Assembly (NCBI GenBank): GCA_963751595.1
Contig: CAVVVC010000001.1
Span: forward strand, 930,001-994,000
Length of the DNA: 64,000 bases
Reading direction: 5' to 3'
DNA from: JAHEGP01 sp963751595
GTDB lineage: Bacteria; Pseudomonadota; Gammaproteobacteria; Pseudomonadales; JAHEGP01
In this document: piece after piece, positions 9,138 through 16,932 of the stretch
Layout of the letters: each line of letters starts with the position of its first letter
Position numbering within the stretch: the stretch's first letter is position 1
Translations under genes and position numbers: made by a program
The notes under the pieces: model-generated
Told to the model about the DNA's origin: nothing
Databases searched by the model: none
What the model saw: the letters and a program-made list of their open reading frames with translations, nothing else

Positions 9138-9261
9138 TGGCTTTCCTCAGTTCAACGTAGCGTGGAGTCCGCAGTCATTTGCAGCTTTGCCGCGGACCCT
9201 GCACAATTCGACTCAGCCATAACAACACAACTACGACTACTTGGCAACGAGAGCTTGGCGT

Positions 9262-10527
9262 ATGATCCAGTGGAGTGAAACACACCTGATGTTGCGGGAT
9301 GCCGTGCGCGGATTCTGCGAGAAGGAAATCGAGCCGGTCATTGATCAACTCGAACACGGCGATATGCCGCCCTACGATGTGCTGCGCAAATTCGTCAAGG
9401 CCTTTGGGGTGGACGAGTTGGCGCGCAGTCAGTTCGCCAGTGCCCTGGTGAAGGAAGACAAAAGCGGGGCGAGCCCGGCAGCAGAGAAAAAGGCTGACAT
9501 CTCCCCCGAGCAATTCGCCAGGCGACTCGATGCCGCGGCCATGCGGACGATACCCATTGTCGAACTGTCGCGCTACTGCCCCGGCCTGGTGACCGCGATG
9601 GGGGTGAGCATGGGCATCACCAGCGCCGCGATCATGTCCCGAGGCACCCGGGCGCAGAAAGAGCGCTGGGCGCTGCCGGTGATGACATTGGAAAAAATCG
9701 GCGCCTGGGCGATTACCGAACCCAACTCCGGGTCCGATGCTTTCGGAGGCATGAAATCCACCGCCAGGCGCGATGGCAACGGCGGCTACCTGCTCAACGG
9801 TAACAAAACCTATATCACCAACGGTCCCTACGCGGACACTATTGTCTTCATCTGCAAACTGGATGAGCCGGATGTCGACCCGGGACAACGCAGGATTTTG
9901 AGCTTCATCCTCGACAGCGGCATGGATGGGCTTACCCAGAGCAAGCCCTTTGCCAAGATGGGGATTCACTCATCGCCCACCGGGGAGCTGTTTCTGCAGG
10001 ATGTCGCGGTGGGGCCCGACCGCCTGATTGGCGAATCCGAGAACGGGTCCGCCCGCTCGGGCGCCAAATCAACCTTTTCTGCGGAGCGCTCCGGTGTCGT
10101 TGCCATGGCACTGGGTATCGTCGAGCGCTGCCTCGAACTGTCGATCAAGTACGCCAATGAGCGTGTCCAGTTCGGCGAGGCGATAGGGCAGTTCCAACTG
10201 ATCCAGCTCAAGCTGGCCAACATGGAAGTCGCAAGGGTCAACCTGCAGAATATGCTGTTCCGCAATATCGAAATGGCCGCTAGGGGGCGGCAGCAAACCC
10301 TGGCGGAAACATCGGCCATGAAACTCTACGCCGCCAGAGCCGCCGTCGACGTGGCGCTGGAGGCCGTGCAAATACACGGTGGCAACGGCTACATGAGGGA
10401 ATACCGGGTAGAGCAACTGGCCCGCGACGCAAAAATTCTGCAAATCTATGGCGGCACCGACGAGATTCAGATAACCCATGTGGCCAGGGATCTGCTGCAC
10501 GGCAACCGCGGGTCGGGGCGAGGCTGA
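9262..10527 (+). CDS. acyl-CoA dehydrogenase
   Basis: This 421-residue FAD enzyme has the family signatures WAITEPNSGSDAFGG and QIHGGNGYMREYRVEQLARDAKI. The usual short/medium-chain motif YEGT, which carries the catalytic Glu, reads IYGGTDEIQ here. The base is instead probably Glu275 in SAERSG, the position used by isovaleryl- and long-chain-type dehydrogenases. A ~35-residue insert near residues 55-95 (EDKSGASPAAEKKADIS region) is longer than in typical members. I took ATG 9262 as start; a TTG 21 bases upstream is the alternative. Oxidation of a branched or long acyl-CoA is likely, but the substrate is unknown. It converges on the K+ channel gene with only 8 bp between stops. Confidence 0.9.
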   Translation: MIQWSETHLMLRDAVRGFCEKEIEPVIDQLEHGDMPPYDVLRKFVKAFGVDELARSQFASALVKEDKSGASPAAEKKADISPEQFARRLDAAAMRTIPIVELSRYCPGLVTAMGVSMGITSAAIMSRGTRAQKERWALPVMTLEKIGAWAITEPNSGSDAFGGMKSTARRDGNGGYLLNGNKTYITNGPYADTIVFICKLDEPDVDPGQRRILSFILDSGMDGLTQSKPFAKMGIHSSPTGELFLQDVAVGPDRLIGESENGSARSGAKSTFSAERSGVVAMALGIVERCLELSIKYANERVQFGEAIGQFQLIQLKLANMEVARVNLQNMLFRNIEMAARGRQQTLAETSAMKLYAARAAVDVALEAVQIHGGNGYMREYRVEQLARDAKILQIYGGTDEIQITHVARDLLHGNRGSGRG

Positions 10528-10535
10528 AAAAACCG

Positions 10536-12290
10536 CTAATCCCCGGCCGGCGCCTTGCGGGAGGCGCCAGCTGAGGGTTTTGACAAGCGCCGGCGTCTGA
10601 GTTGGCCCAGCCAGCGCCAAACAGTGCCACCGGGGGCTTCCAGTCCCGACCGCACGTAACGCAGCACGTTCTGGTTATCGGTGATCCACTTCATAAATAT
10701 CTCGGCACTGCCTTGCCCAGCCAACAGGATCTGGTCCCCCGACTCCAGACGCACCTCGGGTTCCGGCAACAATATGTATTCGTCGCCCCGCTTGATCATA
10801 AGCGGCAGGATGGGCAACGAGCGCTCACGGTTGCGGGGGTCTCGACACAAGAACCCAACTCGCACCAGACGCCCTCGTTGCAAAGCATCGTAAATGGCGG
10901 GCGCACCTTGCGGACTAACATCGACGGTCCAGGTATCCAGCGGTCGGTCTTCGATGGTGACACTGATCTTCTGCAACAGGTCGCGGCACCAGGCTTCGTC
11001 CCTCAGGCGCAGCAGCCCGACGAAATCGATCATTAGCGGCGTCTTGATGAGGACGAAAATTTCGTCGGCGATGATGCGCCCGGGCTCCATGATCATGTTG
11101 ATGTTTGCCGCCCTGAATACCGGCTTGTTGGCGGCGAGATTCTGGCGCGCGACGGTGATCAGGTCGGCTTTCAACTGGCGCGCGGTAATGATTATCGACA
11201 GGTTGTCGGCATCGTCGTTGGTGCCGGCAATGATACCGACCGAGTTCTCGATCCCGGCGCGCAGCAGCGTTTCGGCCTCGGTACCCGCTTCCTCCAGTGT
11301 GCCGTCCGGTGCATTATTCAGGTCGGGGTCGGGATCGATGAAAGTCATCGAGATTTGCTGACCCTTGCAGGCCTCTTCCAGGGCCTTGCCAAACCGCCCA
11401 TAGCCACAAACCACCCAGTGCCCCTCGGTTAACTGGTGAGGGGAGGGAAGCACCTTGTGGTGAGGATTGAAAATCAGGTCCTTGACGATGAAACGGTAGG
11501 GGCGGGTGACGGAGTCGACGAAATACTCGGCAAATATGTAGAACGGATCAATGATGTGATCGGTACCGAAGGAGGCAAGATTCGCCGTTGTGCCGGGTGA
11601 TTCGGTACGGCTGATCACCTTGCGCTCGGGAAATACCAGTTTGCTGTCGATAGATACCGCAAGGTTGGTATGGTCATCGTCTGTCAGGGCGATAACGCAG
11701 GCACAGTTTTTAAGCCGTAAACCCGCCGTATTGAGCAGGCTGGGGTCGGCGGCATCGCCGGTAATTGCCGGTACCCCAAGGCCAATCTGGTCAGTTTCCA
11801 TCGCTTCGATAACCCGATGGTCAATATCAATGACGACTGGCTGAATACCCTCTTCATAGAGTCGATGTACTAACCGGCTTCCGGTCACCCCATAGCCACA
11901 AACGAGGTAAAACGGGTTACGAATGGCGCGCACCTTGCGCCCGAACTTGTTGTGCTTCAGCAGGCGAATAAAGCTTTGTTCCTGGAACAGCGCAAGAATC
12001 TTGGTAATGCTGTAGAGCCAACCGATCACAGTGGCGTAAATCGTGTAGACCGTCCAGAAACGCTGGGCCGTGGTAAAGGGATAGGGTATCTCGCCAAAAC
12101 CAATGGTGGTACCCATAAAACTGACAAAATAAAAGGCATGAAAAAAATCCATGCGCCAGGGGTTGCCCTGGTCATCGACGCCGGGAATGAGGACGAAGCC
12201 GAGTATTGAAATGGAATAGACCACGACTATCGTGATCATCGGCACGCGCAGACGCCGCAGAAACAGGTAGATGACGTGTTCTTGTTGCAT
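10536..12290 (-). CDS. two-TM potassium channel with tandem RCK (TrkA) domains
   Basis: This 584-residue protein has two N-terminal membrane helices (~17-37 and ~80-100) around a pore loop with the selectivity filter TIGFGE (residues 62-67). Two Rossmann-type RCK units follow, beginning CGYGVTGSR and CGYGRFGKA, and then TrkA_C-like regions with LPLMIKRGDEYILLP and GDQILLAG. The GFG filter and double cytoplasmic RCK resemble prokaryotic MthK/Kch-type channels gated by nucleotide or ions. ATG 12290 has only a weak Shine-Dalgarno. It is downstream of, and probably cotranscribed with, the small membrane protein at 12356-12739. Confidence 0.9.
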   Translation of the reverse strand: MQQEHVIYLFLRRLRVPMITIVVVYSISILGFVLIPGVDDQGNPWRMDFFHAFYFVSFMGTTIGFGEIPYPFTTAQRFWTVYTIYATVIGWLYSITKILALFQEQSFIRLLKHNKFGRKVRAIRNPFYLVCGYGVTGSRLVHRLYEEGIQPVVIDIDHRVIEAMETDQIGLGVPAITGDAADPSLLNTAGLRLKNCACVIALTDDDHTNLAVSIDSKLVFPERKVISRTESPGTTANLASFGTDHIIDPFYIFAEYFVDSVTRPYRFIVKDLIFNPHHKVLPSPHQLTEGHWVVCGYGRFGKALEEACKGQQISMTFIDPDPDLNNAPDGTLEEAGTEAETLLRAGIENSVGIIAGTNDDADNLSIIITARQLKADLITVARQNLAANKPVFRAANINMIMEPGRIIADEIFVLIKTPLMIDFVGLLRLRDEAWCRDLLQKISVTIEDRPLDTWTVDVSPQGAPAIYDALQRGRLVRVGFLCRDPRNRERSLPILPLMIKRGDEYILLPEPEVRLESGDQILLAGQGSAEIFMKWITDNQNVLRYVRSGLEAPGGTVWRWLGQLRRRRLSKPSAGASRKAPAGD

Positions 12291-12355
12291 TACTTAAAGG
12301 TCTGACGGTGCATGGGTTCAGGGCTCCGTGGCTCTTTTTTATCGCCCGGCTGCGG

Positions 12356-12739
12356 TCAATGCCTGACCATCATGGTCTCCAGTATCAGCAGGATGACCGA
12401 GGTGATGTTGGCAAGCAAAGCACCGGCTGAAAGGGACACTATGCTGGCCATCATCAGCGGGCTCAACCCGTCTGCCGCAAGGTGGTAGGCAAACGCCCAA
12501 ACCACCGCAGCGGCGATCAATTGCATATCTGCAACCAGGCTGGTGGCCAGCAACACAGCGCCGACATGGGTGCGGTCACCGAACTTCATGATCGTTGCCA
12601 CCAGGCTCACCACGAGGGCCGCGTATAACTCGTAAACATTGTGGTGGTCCGGGTTATCGATGTCACCGAGAACGAAACCGAAGTTCAGGGTCATTGCGAG
12701 TAGGATAAAAAATGCGAAAACAACTTTCTCGGTATTCAT
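12356..12739 (-). CDS. small inner-membrane protein next to K+ channel (DUF6394-like)
   Basis: This 127-residue protein has about four hydrophobic segments (residues ~6-25, 37-53, 60-85 and 92-122) and no enzyme motif. The start MNTEKVVFAFFILLAMTLNF resembles a small uncharacterised family that I believe is DUF6394 and that recurs beside TrkA-type channels; that assignment is from memory. It lies 65 bp upstream of the channel gene on the same strand and behind a good promoter, so it may be an accessory channel subunit. No biochemical function is claimed. Confidence 0.7.
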   Translation of the reverse strand: MNTEKVVFAFFILLAMTLNFGFVLGDIDNPDHHNVYELYAALVVSLVATIMKFGDRTHVGAVLLATSLVADMQLIAAAVVWAFAYHLAADGLSPLMMASIVSLSAGALLANITSVILLILETMMVRH

Positions 12740-12776
12740 AGTATATTGGGCACCCTGTTCATTTTTTTATTGACCG

Positions 12777-12805
12777 AATATAGATTTTAAAGCAAAGCCG
12801 GTCAA
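12777..12805 (-). promoter_or_regulatory. sigma70-type promoter for membrane protein/K+ channel pair
   Basis: On the minus strand, -35 TTGACC (12800-12805) and -10 TATATT (12777-12782) are separated by exactly 17 bp. The predicted transcript begins about 30 bases before the ATG at 12739. Confidence 0.65.
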
Positions 12806-12975
12806 CTTCCCCAGGTCCAGATCCTTCAGTGCGCTAATCTGGAGGTTTTCCGTATTGTCCGGGAACGCTGTCCTATACGCTGGTTTGGGATGTGTTCTGT
12901 CAGCGCTGCGATACGGGTATTCCTGTCGCCACCTGCAAAGCGGGCCTTGCGTACCAGACAAACCTCGCCGCACTT

Positions 12976-14211
12976 CTACTGGCCAGTCGTCACCCAGAAT
13001 TCCCGCATGCCCCTGAAAGAAGGTATCGCATGGTAGATGAAGCCCCTGTCACTGTGTTGCAAATTCGGGTACCGCTCCAGCAGCGCCAGGATGGCCTCCT
13101 GGGCCTCTACCCGCGCCAAATGGGCACCCAGGCACAGGTGGCGGCCTCCGCCAAAAGCCTGGTGGTGGGTGTCTTCCCGGCGCACGTCGAAGCGGTTCGG
13201 GTCCGGGTACACAGCCGGGTCACGATTTGCGCCGGCAAGGGAGACGCTCACCGACTCACCCCTGGCTATCGGGCAACCGGCCAGCTCGATATCGCGGTTG
13301 GGGATGCGCCCGGAGTTGATCACCGGTGAGTCGAAGCGCAACGCTTCTTCTACGGCATTTTCGATCAAGTCGGGATTGGCGCGGAGATCGGCAAGTTGTC
13401 CGGGGTGATCAAGCAGCGCCTTCACCGCGTTGCCGATGAGGTCGGTGGTGGTGACGTTGCCGGCCACCAGCAAGAGCAGGCATTGCTTGGCGATCTCAGG
13501 GGCACTGAGCTTGTCACCGGATTCCTCCGAGCGAATCAGGGCACCCAGTAAGTCATCGCCGGGCTGGTCACCCCGGGCATGTATCTCTGCCAGCAACAGG
13601 GCTCGCAGGGCGTCAGTGGCTTCATCGCCGGCGAGCTTTTGCTCAGGCGTGGGGAAGGGGTTAAAGCCGATTTGCACCGCAAGGTCTGACCAGCGCTTGA
13701 ACTGGTCATGGCGCGCCGGATCGACGCCCAGCATCTCGGCAATCACCACCGTCGGCACAGGTCCGGCAAAGGCGTCGATAAGATCAAACTCAGGGGCGTC
13801 GATCGCTGCCAGTACCCGCTCGACGACACCGCGTATATGCGATCGCCACTGTTCAACCGCCTGCCGTTTGAAGGGGGCGCTTACCAGGCTCCTTATCCGC
13901 CGGTGCTCGGGTTCATCCATAAACAACATGGACGGTTCGCCATCGGCGCCCAGGGTATGAATCAACACCTCGCGGGAAAACGTCCCGGGGTTCGCCTTAC
14001 GAGGGTCGGTAAAGAAATGCTTGTCTCGCAACACCTCCCTGACGTCATCGTGCCGGGTGCAAATATAGCGGCCAAGCTGCGAGTCACGGTGCACAGGCGC
14101 TCGTTGCCGCAGATTTTTGAGGATGGCGTAGGGATCATTACGAAACTTGTCGTCCATGGGCAGTAGCTGCAAGCCCTGGGGTAGCTCATCATCCCTGTCT
14201 TCAGAATCCAT
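12976..14211 (-). CDS. cytochrome P450 with Val in place of the I-helix acid
   Basis: This is a 411-residue soluble bacterial P450. The haem-binding loop FGGGRHLCLG puts the thiolate at Cys360, and the ExxR motif is E289-A-L-R292. The I-helix reads VAGNVTTTD (residues 249-257): the residue before the conserved Thr, normally Asp or Glu in the proton-relay pair, is Val253. There is no membrane anchor, and no ferredoxin or ferredoxin reductase gene is adjacent, so redox partners are encoded elsewhere. The substrate is unknown; the lipid-rich neighbourhood (acyl-CoA ligase, malate synthase) only hints at fatty acid or sterol-like substrates. ATG 14211 has a distant GGAG. Confidence 0.92.
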   Translation of the reverse strand: MDSEDRDDELPQGLQLLPMDDKFRNDPYAILKNLRQRAPVHRDSQLGRYICTRHDDVREVLRDKHFFTDPRKANPGTFSREVLIHTLGADGEPSMLFMDEPEHRRIRSLVSAPFKRQAVEQWRSHIRGVVERVLAAIDAPEFDLIDAFAGPVPTVVIAEMLGVDPARHDQFKRWSDLAVQIGFNPFPTPEQKLAGDEATDALRALLLAEIHARGDQPGDDLLGALIRSEESGDKLSAPEIAKQCLLLLVAGNVTTTDLIGNAVKALLDHPGQLADLRANPDLIENAVEEALRFDSPVINSGRIPNRDIELAGCPIARGESVSVSLAGANRDPAVYPDPNRFDVRREDTHHQAFGGGRHLCLGAHLARVEAQEAILALLERYPNLQHSDRGFIYHAIPSFRGMREFWVTTGQ

Positions 14212-14235
14212 AGTCTGGCGTGTGCTCCAGGTTTG

Positions 14236-15117
14236 TCAGGTTAAAGTGCCGACGCTGGGCGGAGGGGGCGGTTCGGCCTGCTCTGCAGCCCGGGAACGTC
14301 CCTCCAGCAGGTCGTACCAATAGGACATAAAGTCCGCGGTGAGTTGTTGTTCGACAACAAGGGCCTCCTGGGTCGGACAATAAATCGTCAGTGTCATGAC
14401 GTTGTGGGCCGTGTGATTGGTACCGATTCGCACGGTGGCATCGGGGCCGACAGCCTGGACCCCAAGTCGCTTCTCGATCAACTTGCTGTAGCGCCGCGCC
14501 ACTTCCCGAAAGGGCTCACATCGCTCCCGGGCCCGCTGTAGTACGAAATCCCTGGCAGCGAATAAATTTCCTTCACTGGCCGGTCTCGTGATGGTAAACG
14601 AGTGGGCGACAAAGCGCCGCATAAAATTCAGGTTTTGTACCGGGCCGTTGATGAACTGGTTGTTGGGAATCACAATGCTTTTACCGGTGTAGGCATAGCT
14701 ATGGGTTTCGGTGTCGATTTCCAGCAGGGTCGTGCAGAGCCAGTCACTGCGCTCGACCTGACCGCACACCACACCGACCCTGACCCAATCTCCCACCGCA
14801 AATAACCGTGCCCCGGCCTGGTAAACGGAGCCCACGAAGCACTGGATAAATTCCCGGGTCGCGACCACGAAAGCCACTGCAAAAGCCGCTATCGACAATG
14901 CTGCATAGCGCAATTCGGAAAGCCAGATGATCATCAGCCCGATGCCAATAATCAGGATGCTGAGATTCTTTACCGAGTTGATCCAGCGCTGGGGAGCGGC
15001 GTCTTCGTCCCGGGGCAGGCTTGCCAGGTGTCGCAGCAACAACCAGCGCACCGCCAGAATCACCAGCACCAGGATCAGAGACGCCAGCAGTTTGTGCTCC
15101 AATAACATGTCATTCAT
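14236..15117 (-). CDS. MscS-family mechanosensitive channel-like protein
   Basis: This 293-residue protein has helices at ~9-28 and ~48-67, then a third, pore-lining-type helix in the stretch LSIAAFAVAFVVATREFIQCFVGSVY. The MscS beta domain follows (GDWVRVGVVCGQVE, then IVIPNNQFINGPVQNLN), as does a cytoplasmic alpha/beta region. It ends in a Pro-rich tail. It is short compared with larger MscS paralogues but complete. ATG 15117 follows GGGAG at 8-nt spacing. It would release small solutes on hypo-osmotic shock; the cargo or regulation cannot be read. It sits 24 bp upstream of the P450 gene, possibly in one transcript. Confidence 0.87.
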   Translation of the reverse strand: MNDMLLEHKLLASLILVLVILAVRWLLLRHLASLPRDEDAAPQRWINSVKNLSILIIGIGLMIIWLSELRYAALSIAAFAVAFVVATREFIQCFVGSVYQAGARLFAVGDWVRVGVVCGQVERSDWLCTTLLEIDTETHSYAYTGKSIVIPNNQFINGPVQNLNFMRRFVAHSFTITRPASEGNLFAARDFVLQRARERCEPFREVARRYSKLIEKRLGVQAVGPDATVRIGTNHTAHNVMTLTIYCPTQEALVVEQQLTADFMSYWYDLLEGRSRAAEQAEPPPPPSVGTLT

Positions 15118-15186
15118 AGCGGTTCTCCCGGCCTATGCAGCGCCACGCGAGGGCAATGGTAATGGGTGCCTGGATCCGGGCAACAG

Positions 15187-16818
15187 CTATTCAAAAACAA
15201 TGCGACCCGCGTCAACGGCAGCATCGATGAGCGCTTTATACCGTTGCTCGATTGCACCCCGTCGCAGATTCATGGCGGGGGTCAGCAGCCCATTGTCGAT
15301 GGACCACGCATCTCGAGTGACAAACAGCCTGGCGATGCGCTCATGCACGGGCAATTCGGCATTGGCCTCATCGAGGGCTCGCTCCAGCTCCAGAAACACC
15401 GTAGCGCGCTTTTGTGCCCTGGCCGACTCGCTCAGGGTGATGAGCATGACCGGCTGATCCCTGCCATGCCCGCAAACCACCATCTCGGCAATACCGCTGA
15501 CCCCCTCGAAGCGCCCCTCGAGTTCCCTGGGACTGACAGACTGCCCCCCGGAAGTTTGGAAGATCTCGTCCATGCGCCCGGTAATCCAGAGCTTGCCGTC
15601 GCTATCGAAACGGCCGCTATCGCCGGTATGATACCAGCCGTCCACCAGCACCTCGGCGCTCTTTGCCGGGTTTTTGTAATAGCCCGCCATCAGGCTCTTA
15701 CTGCTGAAACAGATTTCGCCCCGCTCCGTTATTTTCACCGCGACTCCCTCGCTCGGCGTGCCAGCGCAACCGGGTTCAGGAACCCCGTCGGCGTAACTGG
15801 CCCCGGCGGGGCTCTCGCTCATGGTATAGCAGTCGCGCAGCAGAATACCCATATCGATAAACCACTGGTGCGCTTCCTTCGGGGTGGGGCCAGACCCTGT
15901 CAGGATCATCCTGGCCTGATCCAGCCCCAGATGCGCCCGCACAAAGGCCTTTTCCTCTTCACCGAATGTCGCCTGTACAGCGGGGGGAAAGAGCGCATCG
16001 ATCGCTTGCTTGCAAGCCACCCAGAGCCTGGGTAGCGAGAAAAACAGGGTGGGTTTGACCCCGCGCAGCTCAGCGGCCGTGACCTGCGGACCCTCACAGA
16101 ATGACACCGAGGCGTTACTGTACAAAGCCAGCATTTCGCCAAGGATTCGCTCCGTGGCGTGTGCCAGCGGCAGGTGGGACAGCAGGCGTCCCCGCTCGCC
16201 GCGGTTAAACGGGTGTTTCATCGTCCGCATCACGAGGGGCATTGCCGCCGCGACGGTGCTGTGAGTGTGCATCACGGCCTTGGGGCGCCCGCTCGTGCCA
16301 GCGGTATAAAGCAGGGTAAGCAGGTCGTCGCGGGCGGGCAGGGGTGACTCCGGGTAGGGCGGATAACTGGCAATGATATCGGTCAGTCTGAAGTCGCAAC
16401 GTGCACGGCAGCCGCGCATGGCTACCCGCTTGACCCCGGGCGGAATGATGGCGTCGACGTCGCTTTCGAGATTGAACGGGCCCAGGAAGATCATTTGGGC
16501 TTCGCTGTGCTCAAGAATATAGCGCCCCGAGGCGGCATCCTGGGTTGGATACAACGGCACGCTGACATGCCCGGCGAGCATAATCCCAAGGTCAACGACA
16601 AACCAGTCGACGGTGTTGGCGGACAACAGGCCGATGCGACTGCCCTGGGGAAAGTCCTGTTCAGCGATGAATGACGCCAGGTTGCGCACCTGCTGGGCAA
16701 ACTGACGCCAGGTGTATTCATGCCAGTCTGCGTGGGCAGGTTGGCGCAAGAACACGGCATTGGGCGCGTTAGCCTCCCAATGATAGAACATTTCCAACGG
16801 CGTTCTGGACAGGCTCAC
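15187..16818 (-). CDS. AMP-dependent long-chain acyl-CoA synthetase-like ligase
   Basis: This 543-residue member of the adenylate-forming superfamily has the P-loop LLYTAGTSGRPKAVMHTHS, the ATP-binding YTMSESPAG, the GWYHTGDSGRFDSDGKLWITGR segment and the linker SGGQSVSPRELEG. Architecture and length fit the bubblegum/long-chain acyl-CoA synthetase group, which activates a fatty acid to acyl-AMP and then acyl-CoA. The usual C-terminal catalytic Lys region is short or atypical (MNLRRGAIEQRYKALID). The start is GTG 16818 with GGGG upstream. It is probably cytosolic and linked to the lipid genes in the window. Confidence 0.88.
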   Translation of the reverse strand: MSLSRTPLEMFYHWEANAPNAVFLRQPAHADWHEYTWRQFAQQVRNLASFIAEQDFPQGSRIGLLSANTVDWFVVDLGIMLAGHVSVPLYPTQDAASGRYILEHSEAQMIFLGPFNLESDVDAIIPPGVKRVAMRGCRARCDFRLTDIIASYPPYPESPLPARDDLLTLLYTAGTSGRPKAVMHTHSTVAAAMPLVMRTMKHPFNRGERGRLLSHLPLAHATERILGEMLALYSNASVSFCEGPQVTAAELRGVKPTLFFSLPRLWVACKQAIDALFPPAVQATFGEEEKAFVRAHLGLDQARMILTGSGPTPKEAHQWFIDMGILLRDCYTMSESPAGASYADGVPEPGCAGTPSEGVAVKITERGEICFSSKSLMAGYYKNPAKSAEVLVDGWYHTGDSGRFDSDGKLWITGRMDEIFQTSGGQSVSPRELEGRFEGVSGIAEMVVCGHGRDQPVMLITLSESARAQKRATVFLELERALDEANAELPVHERIARLFVTRDAWSIDNGLLTPAMNLRRGAIEQRYKALIDAAVDAGRIVFE

Positions 16819-16866
16819 GCGGCGGCCCCAAAAATGATGCGATGGTGATTGCTTGACGCGGCGGGG

Positions 16867-16885
16867 GAGCGCTGCGCCAGCGCTC
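16867..16885 (-). other. stem-loop downstream of malate synthase gene
   Basis: A perfect 7-bp inverted repeat (GAGCGCT / AGCGCTC, 5-nt loop) lies between the malate synthase stop and the ligase start. No T-run follows on either strand, so it is not a classic intrinsic terminator; it could stabilise the 3' end or attenuate read-through. Confidence 0.4.
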
Positions 16886-16932
16886 GCCGTAACCGCGCCA
16901 CTAACTCGGCTGCGCGCCGGGTGCCGCCAAAC

